Source: a virus
IMG/VR virus record: IMGVR_UViG_3300021957_002958
Coordinates: 1-31,648 of that record
Length of the DNA stretch: 31,648 nucleotides
Reading direction: 5' to 3' (one strand)
The position numbers were made by a program, and so were the translations under genes. Below the pieces are notes generated by a model that saw only the letters and a list, made by a program, of their open reading frames with translations, was not told the DNA's origin and did not search any database. Within the stretch, counting starts at the first letter, position 1. Each line of letters begins with the position of its first letter. Positions 30,791-31,648 of the stretch are shown piece by piece.

Positions 30791-31648
30791 CTAAGCGCTT
30801 TTCGTTACTTCAGTAGGAAAAGCGAAGTTAATTTTATGATTTTGACTTGAATTTGTTCCGCTGATGTCCGACAATCTCATTGTTGTACCATCTACATTAC
30901 TATTTAGTGTGCCTGAGAAGCGTAATGTATTCCAATCCGCTATCGTTGTAGACCAAGAATCTGATTGTGGGTGTTGTAAAACACCAGATTCATTTTCTAA
31001 CAATATCTCTCCATCACCAGCACCGCCCTCTAAAGTGATTGCATTATTAGCCGCAAAGCTTGTAAACGCACGGTCACTTAAATTCTTAACTCTTGGTCCG
31101 CCATAAGCGTAACCATTTCTAACTTCTACATTACGAACCGTATAACTATTTAAATCATAGAAACTATTTCTATTTCTTTCTTGTAATTCGATTGTTGTTT
31201 CAGGTGATAAGTTTACATCTTTCTCACCGGCTGTGTAGTGGGCGCTTGTGAAAGCATCAGCAACGGAGACAGCGTATCCTGCGTTTGCAGCTGAACGAGT
31301 CCGTTTAGTTTTGCCATCTAGTTCAACACCGTTACTCATAGAATGTAATCCAACGCCTGTTCTTCTGCCAAAGATTCTATTAAATAGAGTATTTAATCTC
31401 ATGTAGATTGGACTGTCTGAAGTGCCAGAGAATAATCCAGAACTTAATGTTGAACCAACAGGTTGTCTTACACCACCAGCAAGTTGAGTTGCAATATTTA
31501 CTTGTCCAGTTACATAGAATCCACTTGGGTGAACTGCTCGTTTAAGTGCATCTCTCCATTTATCAATACTTTCTGATACTTTTACAACATAAGAATAATC
31601 TTGATAATATAAACTGTCTTGAATTTTTTTAGACAATTCAGAAAGATG
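30791..31648 (-). CDS. 7: Baseplate wedge protein (gp7-like), C-terminal 285 residues
   Basis: The frame is open to the window edge; the first in-frame TTG at 31636 is not a credible start because HLSE is encoded before it, so this is the 3' end of a longer gene. The visible start LSKKIQDSLYYQDYSYVVKVSESIDKWRDALKRAVHPSGFYVTGQV is the conserved C-terminal block of the giant wedge-initiator protein of marine T4-like phages. The rest is beta-rich with DLNSYTVRNVEVRNGYAYGGPRV. The position directly before gp8 is that of gene 7 in T4, which supports the name, though gp7 of these phages is much diverged from T4. Confidence 0.65.
   Translation of the reverse strand, partial: HLSELSKKIQDSLYYQDYSYVVKVSESIDKWRDALKRAVHPSGFYVTGQVNIATQLAGGVRQPVGSTLSSGLFSGTSDSPIYMRLNTLFNRIFGRRTGVGLHSMSNGVELDGKTKRTRSAANAGYAVSVADAFTSAHYTAGEKDVNLSPETTIELQERNRNSFYDLNSYTVRNVEVRNGYAYGGPRVKNLSDRAFTSFAANNAITLEGGAGDGEILLENESGVLQHPQSDSWSTTIADWNTLRFSGTLNSNVDGTTMRLSDISGTNSSQNHKINFAFPTEVTKSA

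Noticed and set aside
30783-30830. AAGCGCTT palindrome at the end of the gp7-like gene as a terminator
   Set aside because: No loop, no adequate stem and no U-run on the minus strand; lies within the coding end.
1-31648. tRNA genes, insertion sequences, homing endonucleases, integrase or att sites
   Set aside because: None seen; the gaps between genes are all under 70 nt and there is no cloverleaf, transposase or endonuclease motif.

Overview
The window is a late structural gene block of a marine, T4-like contractile-tailed phage. All genes lie on the minus strand, packed with gaps of a few bases or overlaps of 1-17 nt. Read in the direction of transcription (high to low coordinates) the T4 virion order is recognisable: end of a gp7-like baseplate wedge protein, gp8, a giant DUF4815-type baseplate/fibre protein, a long tail-fibre/adhesin region, then neck gp13 and gp14, tail-sheath stabiliser gp15 and small terminase gp16. 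The AT-rich composition, the VFEGAT...DPTADRTI fibre repeats and the 2-oxoglutarate oxygenases resemble marine T4-like phages of cyanobacteria and SAR11-type bacteria. No photosynthesis gene is present, and the host cannot be fixed from this window.

Layout: 30791-31648 gp7-like C-terminus; 29279-30736 gp8; 23137-29265 2042-residue structural protein; 22905-23132 small coiled-coil protein; 21284-22915 and 19654-21270 paralogous repeat fibres; 19239-19595 small virion protein; 15921-19220 and 12901-15921 two long fibres, each ending in an S74-type intramolecular chaperone; 11851-12897 glycine-rich adhesin; 11331-11831 unknown protein; 11143-11331 Cys-rich mini-protein; 8447-11074 enzyme cassette (two 2OG-Fe(II) oxygenases and a tryptophan-halogenase-family flavoenzyme); 8054-8386, 6955-8049 and 5529-6947 virion accessory/fibre proteins; 3108-5498 gp13-gp14-gp15; 1989-3089 tandemly duplicated 2OG oxygenases; 1575-1985 gp16; 379-1575 NAD-dependent formate dehydrogenase; 1-378 start of a PAP2-type phosphatase that runs off the window.

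The most notable content is metabolic cargo inside the morphogenesis genes. Formate dehydrogenase keeps every substrate- and cofactor-binding residue I could compare with the Pseudomonas sp. 101 enzyme, at identical residue numbers, and it is coupled by a TAATG junction to gp16, so it should be made late at virion-assembly time. A PAP2 phosphatase follows immediately. Downstream of its own T4-type late promoter sits a three-gene overlapping operon of two oxygenases and a halogenase. With the duplicated pair beside gp16, the window encodes four different 2OG-Fe(II) oxygenases.

Regulation: perfect copies of the T4 late-promoter element TATAAATA (minus strand) occur before gp8, before the 118-residue virion protein (twice, 10 bp apart), before the 538-residue fibre gene, before the oxygenase/halogenase operon and before the 110-residue protein. 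This implies a gp55-type late sigma factor encoded elsewhere. The copy before the 538-residue fibre gene is placed so that transcription would start at the A of its ATG, predicting a leaderless mRNA. No tRNA, CRISPR array, insertion sequence or convincing intrinsic terminator was found.
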